64,000 nt of DNA. It comes from Pseudomonas helmanticensis. GTDB lineage: Bacteria; Pseudomonadota; Gammaproteobacteria; Pseudomonadales; Pseudomonadaceae. Below, piece after piece: positions 8,776 to 18,320 of this stretch. The DNA lies in NCBI RefSeq assembly GCF_900182985.1, contig NZ_FXUY01000001.1, positions 2,108,001 through 2,172,000 on the forward strand. The letters are read 5' to 3'. Below the pieces are notes generated by a model. That model had not been told where the DNA came from. It made no database searches and saw only the letters and a program-made list of their open reading frames with translations. Numbering within the stretch: the first letter of the stretch is position 1; each line of letters begins with the position of its first letter. A program made the position numbers and the translations under genes.

Positions 8776-11202
8776 TTAGAAACCGACGCTAGCCTGCACA
8801 AAGAAAGTGCGCGGCGCCCCCACATACATCCCCGAATTGTTATCGCTGGAACGCGTGAAGTACTGCTTGTCGAAGACGTTCTTGACCCCCGCGCCCAACT
8901 TCAGGTTCGACACCTGCGGTCCGAAGTCATAGCCACCGCGCACGTTCCAGGTCACGTAACCGGGAATGTCGCCGTACTGCCCGTCCGCCGAGCCTTCGGT
9001 GATGTAGTTGCCGTTGAAGCTGCCATCGGCATTCACCCCCGTACCCGGCGAACGCTGTTTCGACTGAGCGAAACCGTCGATGTTGTAGGTCCAGCGGTTG
9101 ATGTCGTAACGCAAGCCGACGGTCGCCACCTGACGCGAATAGAACGGCAGGTCACGGCCCTTGAAGCCCGGAATCTCGCCTTCATACGTCGCGCGGGTGT
9201 AAGTGAAACCGGCGTTGGCGGTCAGGCCATCCAGACGCGGATCGAGCGCCGCCATGTCGTAATGCACCGACGCTTCAAGGCCCTGGTGCTTGGTCGCACC
9301 GAGGTTGGTCCAGCCGACGTCGTTGCTGATGTATTGCAGTTCGTCATCGAAGTCGATGTAGAACAGCGTCACTTCACCGCCCCACACGTCATCGTTGTAG
9401 CGTGTGCCGATCTCGTAGGTCTTGGCCTTTTCCGGCTCGAGGCCGTTGGCGGTGTTGTCACCCGAACCGCCCTGACCCAGCTGGAAATACTGCAGGCTGC
9501 CGAACGAGGTTTCGTAGTTGGCAAACAGTTTCCACGCGTCCGACAGGTGATACATCACGCTCAGCGCCGGCAGCGGTTCGTTGCTTTCGATGCTGCGGTT
9601 CTTTTCCGGCACTCGTTTGCCGGCGGTGTCGAGTACGGCGCGATCATGCCAGTCAGTGCTGATGTGTTCAAAGCGCACACCCGGCGTGATGGTCCAGTTG
9701 CCGACGTCGATTTTGTTGTCGATGTAAACCGAGTTGGCCTCGGTGCCACCGGTACGATCCTGGAACACGTGACCGTCAGAAGACTTGGTCACCACCGGCT
9801 CGTTATTGACCAGCGCCAGACGGCTCGATTGCTCGTGCATGGCTTCTTTCAAGTAGCGATAACCGACGCTGACTTCCTGCGTGGTCGGGCCGACATCGAA
9901 CACCCGCGACACCCGTGGTTCGATGCCCAGCGTGTAGTACGAACGCGGATAGGAACTGAGGGTTTTCTGATCGCGCGCAGCGATGGTGCTGCCTCGGAAA
10001 CTGTCGGTGTAGTAGGTCAGAATCTCTGCCTGGGTGCGCTCGTCGATCTGCCGAATCCACTTGAACGACACGTCCTTGCGGCGCCCGCTGAAGTTGTCGT
10101 AGTCGCGCACCGAGTCGTACGGTTTGTTGTCGTACTGCTGCTGCGTCAGGCCGCCGGGCATGTCGGCGCTGGCGTCGTAGTAGTGGAAATTGAGGCTGAA
10201 ATCGTCCTGATCGGTCGGCGCCCAGTGAGTCTTGAGCAGCACGTCGTCGATGTCGTTGCCGTTGTTGCGCTCGCGATAACCGTTGCCGTTGACGCCGGAA
10301 TACAACAGTGCCACGCCCATGCCGTTGTCGGCGGTGCCACCGAGGAACGCGGTATCGATGTGTTTCCAGCCGCCGTATTGCGTGGTTTCCAGCGTGGTGC
10401 CGATTTCACCGGTGGCTTTTTCCGGAATCGCACGGGTGACGAAGTTGATCACGCCACCGACGTTCTGCGGCCCGTAACGCACGGAACCGGCGCCGCGCAC
10501 GACGTCGATGCTGTCGAGGTTGCCCGAGGAAATCGGTGCCATCGACAATTGCGGTTGGCCGTACGGGGCGAATGCGGCAGGTACGCCGTCGATCAACACG
10601 GTGGAGCGTGGCGACAGACGCGAAGTCAGGCCACGCACGCCGACGTTGAGGGAAATATCGCTGCCGCCGGTGCCGTTGGAGTCCTGCACCTGCACGCCCG
10701 GCACACGCTTGAGCACGTCGCTGACGTTCATCGCGCCCTGCTCGACCATCGCCTCGCGGCGAATCACCGTACGCGCGCCAGGGTGGTTCTGCACCACGGC
10801 GGCGTTGGCATCGCCGAGCCAGTTACCGACCACCTTGATGTCGGTCACACCGAGTTCCAGCGGGCCATCGCTGGCGGCGGAGGTCGCTGCGGGTGACAAG
10901 GTTACCGAACCTTCGTTGATCTGATAATCCAAGCCGCTGCCTTGCAGCAACTGGCGCAGCGCCTGCTCCGGCGAGATGTCGCCCTCGACCGCCGGGGCCT
11001 GTTTGCCGGCGACCAGATCAGGACTGAAAAACACTTGCAGCGAGGTTTGCTGGCCCAGTTCGCTCAGGGCTTGGCCCAGCGGCTGGGCGCGGATATGAAT
11101 CGCTTCACCGGCAAACGCCAGCGGCGTCGCAGCATTGACCGCCAGAGCAAGGGCCAGCGGTAACCAAGGGGATTTTTTGTTGTTGGCAGTGGTGTTTTTC
11201 AC
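8776..11202 (-). CDS. fecA: Ferric citrate-type TonB-dependent receptor FecA with signalling domain
   Basis: 808 residues, read from a GTG with AGGAC upstream. A signal peptide (to about residue 31, PLAFA-GEA) is followed by the STN signalling domain, IHIRAQPLGQALSELGQQ to DYQINEGSVTL (about 33-105). A TonB box region TDIKVVGNW follows, then the plug with VLKRVPGVQVQD and DVVRGAGSVRYGPQNVGG. The 22-strand barrel ends in an aromatic residue (FVQASVGF). AAFAPYGQPQLSMAP in the plug matches FecA closely. The STN domain and the adjacent fecI-fecR make this a cell-surface signalling receptor. Citrate as ligand is inferred from the FecA resemblance. Confidence 0.9.
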   Translation of the reverse strand: MKNTTANNKKSPWLPLALALAVNAATPLAFAGEAIHIRAQPLGQALSELGQQTSLQVFFSPDLVAGKQAPAVEGDISPEQALRQLLQGSGLDYQINEGSVTLSPAATSAASDGPLELGVTDIKVVGNWLGDANAAVVQNHPGARTVIRREAMVEQGAMNVSDVLKRVPGVQVQDSNGTGGSDISLNVGVRGLTSRLSPRSTVLIDGVPAAFAPYGQPQLSMAPISSGNLDSIDVVRGAGSVRYGPQNVGGVINFVTRAIPEKATGEIGTTLETTQYGGWKHIDTAFLGGTADNGMGVALLYSGVNGNGYRERNNGNDIDDVLLKTHWAPTDQDDFSLNFHYYDASADMPGGLTQQQYDNKPYDSVRDYDNFSGRRKDVSFKWIRQIDERTQAEILTYYTDSFRGSTIAARDQKTLSSYPRSYYTLGIEPRVSRVFDVGPTTQEVSVGYRYLKEAMHEQSSRLALVNNEPVVTKSSDGHVFQDRTGGTEANSVYIDNKIDVGNWTITPGVRFEHISTDWHDRAVLDTAGKRVPEKNRSIESNEPLPALSVMYHLSDAWKLFANYETSFGSLQYFQLGQGGSGDNTANGLEPEKAKTYEIGTRYNDDVWGGEVTLFYIDFDDELQYISNDVGWTNLGATKHQGLEASVHYDMAALDPRLDGLTANAGFTYTRATYEGEIPGFKGRDLPFYSRQVATVGLRYDINRWTYNIDGFAQSKQRSPGTGVNADGSFNGNYITEGSADGQYGDIPGYVTWNVRGGYDFGPQVSNLKLGAGVKNVFDKQYFTRSSDNNSGMYVGAPRTFFVQASVGF

Positions 11203-11291
11203 GTCGAACGTAGTCCTGTGGATCGCAAGAGTGTGCGGCTGTTAATGCAAACCAGTTGCAGTTGAACAGGAAGACGATGAACTCGAAAAAA

Positions 11292-11319
11292 ACCTGAATT
11301 TTATTTTGAAATTATTTCC
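11292..11319 (-). promoter_or_regulatory. Candidate FecI-type promoter for fecA
   Basis: On the minus strand GGAAAT (11314-11319) and TCAGGT (11292-11297) are separated by 16 bases. The first hexamer equals the -35 of FecI-type sigma promoters and the second is a looser -10. It overlaps the last codons of fecR and lies about 90 bases before the fecA start. Confidence 0.45.
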
Positions 11320-12284
11320 TGACTGCCATCGGCATGCGTGCGAACAGCCACCGGCAGGATGCTCGGCAGGGCTTTGAGCAAGGCTTCGGTGTTGTCGGAT
11401 TTGAACACGCTGGTCAGGCGCAGACTGGCCACTGCGGGGTTGCTGACGGTCAACGGTTTCTCGCGATAACGCGACACTTCGGCCGCCACTTCGCTGAGGC
11501 TGGCGTCGTTGAACACCAGTTTGCCGCTGCGCCACGCGGTCAGCTCTGCCGGGTTGACCGCATAGGCTGCCGCGACATTGCCTTGTGCATCGATAAAGCT
11601 GCCGAGGCCGGCGGTCAGACTGATGAATTGATGGTCCGGGGCATTGCGTGCCTGCACTTTCACCGTGCCCTGCTCCACTGCCACGCGGGTTTGCGTCACG
11701 TCGTCTCGACGTACGTCGAAACGCGTGCCGGTCACGGTGACCTTGCCGTTACCGGTCTCGACCACGAACGGTCGCGACGTGTCGTGTTCGACGCTGAACA
11801 TCGCTTCGCCTTCGCTCAATTCGATCAACCGGCGATCCTTTTCATAGCGCACCTGCAAGCGGCTGCGACTGTTCATATCGATCAGCGAACCGTCCGGCAA
11901 CGCCACATGCCTGCGCTCGCCCAACGCCGTGGTGAACTCGGCGCGGTAACCCGCCGGGTGATTCAAGCCGCTGAACAAGCCAAGCCCGAGCGCTACCGCC
12001 AGCACACTGGCGGCCACGGCATAACGCAGCAACGGCCGCCGTTCGCGGCGACTCGGCGTCTCGACCAGAGCTTTCAGACGTGGCGCCGGCAGCAGATCGG
12101 CAGCCGTCCACAGCCCCAGCAGCAACTGGAATTCGTCACGGTGTTGCGGATGTTCATTCAGCCAGGCGTCAAAGCGCTGCTGCTCATCGGCACCCACGGT
12201 CGGCTCCTGCAAACGCACAAACCAGCGCGCCGCATCATCACGCACCGTTGTTTGCCCGCATGCGCAATCACGAGTATCCATCAT
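11301..12284 (-). CDS. fecR: FecR anti-sigma/sigma regulator
   Basis: 327 residues beginning MMDTRDCACGQ. The N-terminal cytoplasmic part has the FecR pattern AARWFVRLQEP and RFDAWLNEHPQHRDEF. One membrane span, YAVAASVLAVALGLGLF, is near residues 88-104. The periplasmic FecR domain follows (HVALPDGSLIDMNSRSRLQV, GEAMFSVEHDTSRPFVVETG, VTGTRFDVR), then a C-terminal STN-like part. AGGAC sits before the first of two ATGs. It passes the signal from loaded FecA to FecI. Its stop is about 100 bases before fecA. Confidence 0.92.
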   Translation of the reverse strand: MMDTRDCACGQTTVRDDAARWFVRLQEPTVGADEQQRFDAWLNEHPQHRDEFQLLLGLWTAADLLPAPRLKALVETPSRRERRPLLRYAVAASVLAVALGLGLFSGLNHPAGYRAEFTTALGERRHVALPDGSLIDMNSRSRLQVRYEKDRRLIELSEGEAMFSVEHDTSRPFVVETGNGKVTVTGTRFDVRRDDVTQTRVAVEQGTVKVQARNAPDHQFISLTAGLGSFIDAQGNVAAAYAVNPAELTAWRSGKLVFNDASLSEVAAEVSRYREKPLTVSNPAVASLRLTSVFKSDNTEALLKALPSILPVAVRTHADGSQEIISK

Positions 12285-12326
12285 GGAATGTCCTGTCCGG
12301 CCGGGAATATAAACACACACAGCCCC

Positions 12327-12357
12327 CTGTAGGAGCTGCCGAAGGCTGCGATCTTTT
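12327..12357. repeat. Single REP arm between fecI and fecR
   Basis: CTGTAGGAGCTGCCGAAGGCTGCGATCTTTT without a facing arm. It occupies the 88-base gap between fecI and fecR. Confidence 0.8.
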
Positions 12358-12372
12358 CAACGGCACACCCCA

Positions 12373-12864
12373 TCACGATTGCAACCCGTCCAGTCGATCA
12401 CGCAGATGCCGCAGGGTGCGGATCATATACTTTTCGACCATGTTCTTGGACAGTCCCAGGCGTTCGGCGATTTCCGCCTGGGTCAGGCCTTCGATCTTCT
12501 GCCAGACAAAAATCTTCCGGCAATTGACCGGCAGCTCGGACAGCGCGCGCTCGATGGAATCGGCCAGCTGGATCGCATGCATGTAATGCTCCGGGTCGCC
12601 AGACGACGACGCACCGTGATCGATTGCCTCCGACTCCATGGCGCCCCGCCGATCCTCGCGCCGATAACCGTCGACCGCGATGTTGCGCGCGGTCTGATGC
12701 AAATACGCCCGAGGCTGCTGCACCGCCGCCGAATCCGACTCGAGCACCCGCACAAAGGTGTCGTGCGCCAGATCCTCGGCCTGCGCGCGATTGCGCAGGC
12801 GACGAGTCCAGGTGCCGATCAACTCTTCGTAATGCTCGAAAAAGCCGGGTCTGCGGGGACGCAT
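12373..12864 (-). CDS. fecI: ECF sigma factor FecI
   Basis: 163 residues from MRPRRPGFFEHYEELIG. Region 2 is visible as NRAQAEDLAHDTFVRVLE with PRAYLHQTARNIAVDGYRR. Region 4 is LPVNCRKIFVWQKIEGLTQAEIAERLGLSKNMVEKYM, an HTH typical of iron-starvation sigma factors. It is the first gene of fecI-fecR, with fecA downstream. The start is chosen by alignment with the family; the ribosome binding site is poor, and an upstream ATG at 12930 would add 22 residues. Confidence 0.9.
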   Translation of the reverse strand: MRPRRPGFFEHYEELIGTWTRRLRNRAQAEDLAHDTFVRVLESDSAAVQQPRAYLHQTARNIAVDGYRREDRRGAMESEAIDHGASSSGDPEHYMHAIQLADSIERALSELPVNCRKIFVWQKIEGLTQAEIAERLGLSKNMVEKYMIRTLRHLRDRLDGLQS

Positions 12865-12899
12865 GGGAGTATGGGCGGCGTGCTGAGGAAAGGGGCGTG

Positions 12900-12918
12900 A
12901 ATAGTAATGCTTCCTATT
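12900..12918 (-). promoter_or_regulatory. Candidate Fur box upstream of fecI
   Basis: AATAGTAATGCTTCCTATT is a 19-base dyad with 5 bp arms and about 10 of 19 matches to the GATAATGATAATCATTATC consensus. It lies 36 bases before the fecI start in the only promoter region of the operon. Iron repression of fecI is expected from the family. Confidence 0.4.
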
Positions 12919-13005
12919 AAGGCGAAGCAATGGATTCCTCTGCCCGCCGATCTAGCAATGGCCGCCGGTTACCCTTCAGCTGAAAATAACGATTACATTA
13001 CCGCG

Positions 13006-16000
13006 TCAACTGCCTCCCGGATTACGGTCCGCAGATGCCACCTGCATCTGTTCATCAAGAGCGATCATCACTAATCCGTTATGGGTCGCTACAACCATGC
13101 GGGCCATTGCGGTGAAGCAGATTCCCCGAATCGGTGAGTTGATACTGATTTGAAACAGGGCATTCAATTCGCCATCCCAGAATCGGACCACACCGTCCTC
13201 CCCCCCTGATGCTAAAAGTGGCGATGGGCTGGCATCGCAGAATGCCAAGGCCTGAATGCGCCCATTGAGGTGAGTGCCTGATTGGCACGCCAGACGTTCG
13301 CCGCTTGGGTAATGCCACAAGGCAATTCGACCTGAATCAGTACCGGCAGCGATCAACTCACCATCCATGCTTTGCGCCAGAGAAAGCACTGCGGCTATGC
13401 CGCTACCCGGTATGCGCCAAGTATCAAACAGTGAAAGCCTGGGCATTTCAGCGGGTGGAACCGGATGCTGCGCGACCATGATCTGCGAATACTTGCTGGC
13501 GAATACAATTCGCGCGGCATCATCGCCAGCAAGACAAACCAGACTCATGATGGGCTTGTCTTCTTCGCCGTAACTGAGCTGATAATTCCATTTGGCTCCA
13601 AACTCATTGCGAAGAGTATTGATTTCCAGTTTTGAACGCAGACTCCAGATGCGAACGGCGTTCACGTTGGCTTCATTCACCGAAGCCAAAACCATCGGTT
13701 CGTCATCGATCCAGACGACTTGCATCTGGGTCACATCATCGCCTGCCTGAATCACCGCCGAGAGATCTAGTTGACCTCCTGCCGGAACCAGACAGATAAC
13801 CCCCCGAATGGCGACGACCAGCAGCAGTTTTTCCTCATCCACATAACCGGTTATTGCGTGGATTCGTTGATTCGGAATGATTTCACACGTCCAGGTCAGG
13901 TGGCCGCTCATCTCGTCAATCGCCACGACCTCTCCGGCGGCCGTGCCACAGTAAATCGTGTTGGACGCGATGGAGTCCATAAACATGCATTTGATGTGGC
14001 CTGGATAAAATTGGCCTTTCTGCACAGAGCGTGCTGGCGATTGCGCGTCCCTCAAGCTCCACATATTGACTGAGCCCGCGTTGCTACTCAGATAAAAATG
14101 ACTTGTGCCCAAGTTGAAGCTGTCGGTACGGAACTGCTCCGTCCAATAGCCATCGATGCGCGTGACCGATGTCAACGTTGAAGAGATTTCGACAGGATTG
14201 GCTACTTCAACGGTCTGGCTTTCAATTGTTCCGTCTTCAGCCAGCAGATAAAGAATTTTTGAAGCTTGTGAATAACACAGCCAAGCCCCTCGTTTATCAT
14301 CCGGAGCGCAATAGACAGGAATGATTTCTTCAGGCCGGACTTGCCAAATTCGAGGTGGTCGGAAAAAATCGTTGGTTATCGCATACGTAGCACCATCCAC
14401 CATGCGCAGGCGGATAGATGAAATACATTCGCTTTCGATCGTGGCAGGTATTTGCCACAGAAACTCCAGATCAAGCTTCCACATTCTCAGGGTTCTGGCA
14501 CATCGCACACCATCGAAGAAACTATCGCCTGCTGACAGAATTCGAAGACCCTCGGAAGTAAAAACAATCGCCACTGCCAGAATACGGGCGCGTGAAGCAG
14601 CGACTCTGTGATGAATCAGGCCGAGGTCAGTCAAATCCCAGACTCGTAGATCACCTTCCAGCTCAGCTCTGTCATCTAAGCTGGTACGTGCAAGCTTTCG
14701 CTCATGAGCACTCACACACAGAAAACGATCGCCTTCCTGGCATACCGTCAACGCAGTGATGCGACCGTTCTGCTCAGAGAAAGGGACATAAATATCGCGC
14801 TTGGTTCGAAGACTCGTTGTCGCCAGCCAACCCTCCCCCCCACTCGCAACCAATACTTCACCGCTTGGCGTTGCGATAATTGCCAAGTGTGAAATCCAGC
14901 TGCCCACAATGGGCTGCCAAGCCGCCAACTGCCTGCCATTGTCGAGCTGAAAGACTTCAATTAATCCATCCTCGCGCCCGACCAGTGCCACCTGAGTACG
15001 GTCATCCCACTGACCGAGACTCAATGCGGTCACTCGTGAATCTCGCGCAACCAGCACGCTGTTGCCTTCAGGCGAATTCCAAGTCGCCCAGAGTGGCATC
15101 CACCGAGAACGCTCCTCGCCCGGCAAGGGAACTGACTCTTCAATCCCGTTCTGCAGGGATGTCAGTGCGAGGTAGGATCGACGCTCTGCTTCGGGCAACT
15201 CCCGCAAAGCTCCAAAGGCTCGTAAATAGGCCTGAACCATTGGCTGAGCGAGCGACGACTGAGGGTTGAGATAACGGCGCAAGATAGCCGGATCGCTGAC
15301 CACCAGAAATGCCGGTTCGTCGAGGAGCGCCTGTAACATGCCCGCCTTGACTGCGAAGCTTGCGGCATGACGTTTCAGATAAGGGTGAGCACGCAGCCAG
15401 TCATGACGCCCCTCGGAATTTGCAGGTACACAGGCCAGCAATGCTTGCCACAAGTGGCGTGACAGGACCGGGGCCTGGCCATCACTTTCGAGCAGATGCT
15501 CTGCCAACTGCTCATGGTAAAGCCGATAAACCGACCGATCGACCTCCATGGACTCCACAATGAAGGGCGCCGCAAATCTGCAAACGGCAATGATATCCGC
15601 ATCGGTGATCGCCTGACCGCTCAAGGCACTGGCTGCTGAACGCCATAAATCAGCCCACGGTAGGCCTTCACCTTCGGCAAACGCCAAAGCCAGCAAAACC
15701 GCGCGAGCGGTGGCGATATTCAGCCCCTCCTTACCCTCGTCCAAGGGGGCCAGATACTGATTGAATGCGTCAGCCAACTCGGTTGATAGATGATCCATCC
15801 AGCCAGAGCGACTCGTGTCGACCATTTTGCCCATCTTGAACAGCCTGAGTGCGACGGTATGTGCCACCAGAAACACGTTCTTCGCTCGCTGGGCCACAGC
15901 CTCGGCCACCTTTCGAGCGATTTCGGGATGCTTGCGATAGGGCGTAAAGCGTCGTGGTTCTTCGCTGGCTAACAGCCGTCGCTCGACGTACAACACCACC

Positions 16001-17385
16001 TCGCCGGGCTCTGTATGCAGCGAATGTTCGAGATTGACTTCCACAGTATCTGGCCCAAACCCCTCAAAACGCTGTTGCAATGAAGTAGCGTCGGGGCGAG
16101 TTCCCACTAACAGAAAGACATGCTTGAATGCCGCCAATGGCAACAACAGCTGCTGCAAAATAGTCTGGCTGTCGGCTGCTTCATCCAGAGCATCAATGAC
16201 AATCACCGTTTTTCTGCCGCGTTTTTCCAGTGATTCAAGCACCGATGGCAAGTCACGATCCGACAGATCCAGCTTGTCCGCGATCTCGCTCAATACCTCG
16301 CTCAACAGTTTGTGCCGGGCATGTATGGCGATATCGACGATGCCTTCAGGTAGTACGTCAGCAGCGTCCAATGAAGATCCATCAACTGCAATCACCTGAT
16401 CGCGAAAACGCGGCTCAGACTGCGAAACGATGCGCCCCAACAATGCTGATTTGCCTGTTCCCGGGCCACCGGTCACTACCAAAACGCGCCCTAGAGTATC
16501 GACCTGTGCGAGCCATTCTCCTATTTGTCGCAGCGCGCGATGACGGCCGGTGAAATAGCTCCCGCCCCACCCACCTTCGACCCCTCCGGCTTTGGGTAAC
16601 CAATGTTCATCAAACACTCGCTGGCTGGCCAGATCCAGGCCTGGGCCGATATGAGGGCGGTACTGGGGATTGGGGAACAACAGGCAACGACCTTTCAGGT
16701 TTGCACCCGCCAATTGAGCTTCCTGCTTGGGAAAGCGTTCGGCGAGATACTCTCTGATCGCCTCCATCACTTCATCCATGGCCAGGTAGCGCTGCGTAGC
16801 ACCGCCGAACTGACCATCGGGATTAGCCAACGCTTTAGCCAACGCCTTGCTCAAGGCACCCTCATCCGCCTCATCTCGCGATCGCGTGGCCGCGATTACA
16901 TAGGCAGGACTCAATGAGGGCCGCTGTCTGATCAGATCGGCCGCTATTCTGAGAAAATCACCAGCTCCCGTGCCGGCATAACAGACATCAAGGATCAAGA
17001 GAACCTGCGCTGCGCTGGTCTTGATCAGAATCTGTGCCAGATCGACGACTTTTACCGCCAGCCTTGGGTGATCCTCTGCCGCCTGCTGTGACTCACGGGA
17101 CAATAAATAGAGTTGGTTGTCACTTTCACCGTGGCCCGTGTAGTAGAGCACCAGCAAATCGTTTTCAGTGCAGTCTGCACAAGTTTGGAAAATAAGATCC
17201 TGCAGTTCTCGGGGATCCATATCAAGTTCTGCCGGAACGACCTCATAGTGCAATGCACCGAAGGCCGACTTGATTGTTTCAACCTCGTCCGGAACCCGCG
17301 ACAGCGTTGCATGGTTATCGAATTGACTGGTGCCAGTGGCAAGCAAACGACGTCGATAACTGTCAGATAGCAGCTGCGATGGCAT
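13006..17385 (-). CDS. Caspase-like protease fused to NACHT NTPase and WD40 repeats
   Basis: 1459 residues. Residues about 10-240 form a caspase (peptidase C14) domain: the catalytic His is in VLYYTGHGESD (about 85) and the Cys in LLILDVCYAG (about 135). A linker with YFTGRHRAL leads to a NACHT/STAND NTPase with Walker A GGPGTGKSALL (306-316) and Walker B VIVIDALDEA (about 394-403). From about residue 750 to the end there are WD40-like strands, clearest in IAAGTDSGRIALWHYPSGE and LLASGGEDGVVRFWDG. There is no signal peptide, so it acts in the cytosol. Family knowledge says the repeats sense, the NTPase oligomerises and the protease executes. The start at 17385 overlaps the upstream esterase gene by 23 bases. 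Base composition and codon use are visibly less biased than in its neighbours, which suggests transfer. Confidence 0.85.
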   Translation of the reverse strand: MPSQLLSDSYRRRLLATGTSQFDNHATLSRVPDEVETIKSAFGALHYEVVPAELDMDPRELQDLIFQTCADCTENDLLVLYYTGHGESDNQLYLLSRESQQAAEDHPRLAVKVVDLAQILIKTSAAQVLLILDVCYAGTGAGDFLRIAADLIRQRPSLSPAYVIAATRSRDEADEGALSKALAKALANPDGQFGGATQRYLAMDEVMEAIREYLAERFPKQEAQLAGANLKGRCLLFPNPQYRPHIGPGLDLASQRVFDEHWLPKAGGVEGGWGGSYFTGRHRALRQIGEWLAQVDTLGRVLVVTGGPGTGKSALLGRIVSQSEPRFRDQVIAVDGSSLDAADVLPEGIVDIAIHARHKLLSEVLSEIADKLDLSDRDLPSVLESLEKRGRKTVIVIDALDEAADSQTILQQLLLPLAAFKHVFLLVGTRPDATSLQQRFEGFGPDTVEVNLEHSLHTEPGEVVLYVERRLLASEEPRRFTPYRKHPEIARKVAEAVAQRAKNVFLVAHTVALRLFKMGKMVDTSRSGWMDHLSTELADAFNQYLAPLDEGKEGLNIATARAVLLALAFAEGEGLPWADLWRSAASALSGQAITDADIIAVCRFAAPFIVESMEVDRSVYRLYHEQLAEHLLESDGQAPVLSRHLWQALLACVPANSEGRHDWLRAHPYLKRHAASFAVKAGMLQALLDEPAFLVVSDPAILRRYLNPQSSLAQPMVQAYLRAFGALRELPEAERRSYLALTSLQNGIEESVPLPGEERSRWMPLWATWNSPEGNSVLVARDSRVTALSLGQWDDRTQVALVGREDGLIEVFQLDNGRQLAAWQPIVGSWISHLAIIATPSGEVLVASGGEGWLATTSLRTKRDIYVPFSEQNGRITALTVCQEGDRFLCVSAHERKLARTSLDDRAELEGDLRVWDLTDLGLIHHRVAASRARILAVAIVFTSEGLRILSAGDSFFDGVRCARTLRMWKLDLEFLWQIPATIESECISSIRLRMVDGATYAITNDFFRPPRIWQVRPEEIIPVYCAPDDKRGAWLCYSQASKILYLLAEDGTIESQTVEVANPVEISSTLTSVTRIDGYWTEQFRTDSFNLGTSHFYLSSNAGSVNMWSLRDAQSPARSVQKGQFYPGHIKCMFMDSIASNTIYCGTAAGEVVAIDEMSGHLTWTCEIIPNQRIHAITGYVDEEKLLLVVAIRGVICLVPAGGQLDLSAVIQAGDDVTQMQVVWIDDEPMVLASVNEANVNAVRIWSLRSKLEINTLRNEFGAKWNYQLSYGEEDKPIMSLVCLAGDDAARIVFASKYSQIMVAQHPVPPAEMPRLSLFDTWRIPGSGIAAVLSLAQSMDGELIAAGTDSGRIALWHYPSGERLACQSGTHLNGRIQALAFCDASPSPLLASGGEDGVVRFWDGELNALFQISINSPIRGICFTAMARMVVATHNGLVMIALDEQMQVASADRNPGGS

Positions 17386-18199
17386 CTCCCACCTCCCGGG
17401 TCGTGAGGTAGCGGCTCGCATCGTGGACTTTCATACCATTGGCGACGCTCACATCGACAATTCGCGGCATGAACAAGGGCTCAAGTTTTTTCGTCAAGGC
17501 CACTACATCACCGCTGTCTGAAATATTGGTCCAGTGCTGTACGTTGCCTGGCCATGCACCAAGCTCACGTTGCGGTGCGGGTTGCAGGGCATCGAAAATC
17601 AGATTACGGATGCCCAGTGGCGAACCCAATGTAATCAAGTGCTGGACGGGCCACTGAGGGTTTGCGCATAAAGCCTCGTAGGCAACCACTGAGCCCAAAG
17701 AATGGGCAACAATCACCCGCGTATCGTCATTCATCCACTTTTCAATGCTGTCACGAGCGGCCTGACGGATTGAATCTTCATGGAAGTATCGATAGACCTG
17801 CTTCAAATCACTGATCATCATTTTCTCCAGCTGACCGGAAAAAAATTTTGATCGTGTCAACGCATTGAGACCGCGCTGGACGAACGTCACCAGACCCGCT
17901 TTGGTAGTCTCGTCAGGTGCGCGAACAGCGGGATCAATTCTAGCCGCCTCCTCCCACCATGCCTTGAGCAGTTGCGCCTCCCAGGCATCGACATCCTTGG
18001 CGCCGTAGGGCGGTACCGCACCTTTACCCTTTGGCCGAAACAAGTCCCCGTAGAAGGCACATTTGAAGGTCACCTCGTCAGGCAACTCTCGTCCGGCACG
18101 CGCGAGACCATCCTTGATCGCCGGAAGCCACTGCTCACCCAATGAATGTTCACCACTGAACTGATGCCCGATGCCGTGCACACCAATGATCGTTGCCAT
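17363..18199 (-). CDS. Alpha/beta hydrolase (esterase/lipase fold) paired with caspase-NACHT gene
   Basis: 278 residues with a strong ribosome binding site (AAGGGG, seven bases before ATG). The first strand and oxyanion loop are TIIGVHGIGHQFSG. The nucleophile elbow is VIVAHSLGSVVAYEAL (HSLGS, Ser near residue 170). SGDVVALTKKLEP and a late KVHDASRYL supply plausible Asp and His. The fold and HSLGS motif indicate a serine esterase or lipase. No signal peptide is seen. It is the first gene of a two-gene unit, and its 3' end overlaps the caspase-NACHT gene, so the two proteins are probably made together. A membrane-lipid or ester target during abortive infection is inference. Confidence 0.75.
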   Translation of the reverse strand: MATIIGVHGIGHQFSGEHSLGEQWLPAIKDGLARAGRELPDEVTFKCAFYGDLFRPKGKGAVPPYGAKDVDAWEAQLLKAWWEEAARIDPAVRAPDETTKAGLVTFVQRGLNALTRSKFFSGQLEKMMISDLKQVYRYFHEDSIRQAARDSIEKWMNDDTRVIVAHSLGSVVAYEALCANPQWPVQHLITLGSPLGIRNLIFDALQPAPQRELGAWPGNVQHWTNISDSGDVVALTKKLEPLFMPRIVDVSVANGMKVHDASRYLTTREVGDAIAAAI

Positions 18200-18320
18200 T
18201 GTTCACCCCTTATTTTTTGACGCTCGGCACTCAGAGTCCTGAAGCCATCCATGGAAACCCGAAGCGCGACTAGTGGCCATTGGGCATTAACGACATCTTA
18301 CTGACTTTACTCGCGCCCGG

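Noticed and set aside
8701..10896. Plus-strand open frame of 731 codons
   Set aside because: Antisense to fecA and starting inside a repeat element; no domain pattern.
13006..18199. Prophage or transposon origin of the caspase island
   Set aside because: No integrase, transposase, attachment repeat or tRNA is visible at either edge; only base composition hints at transfer.
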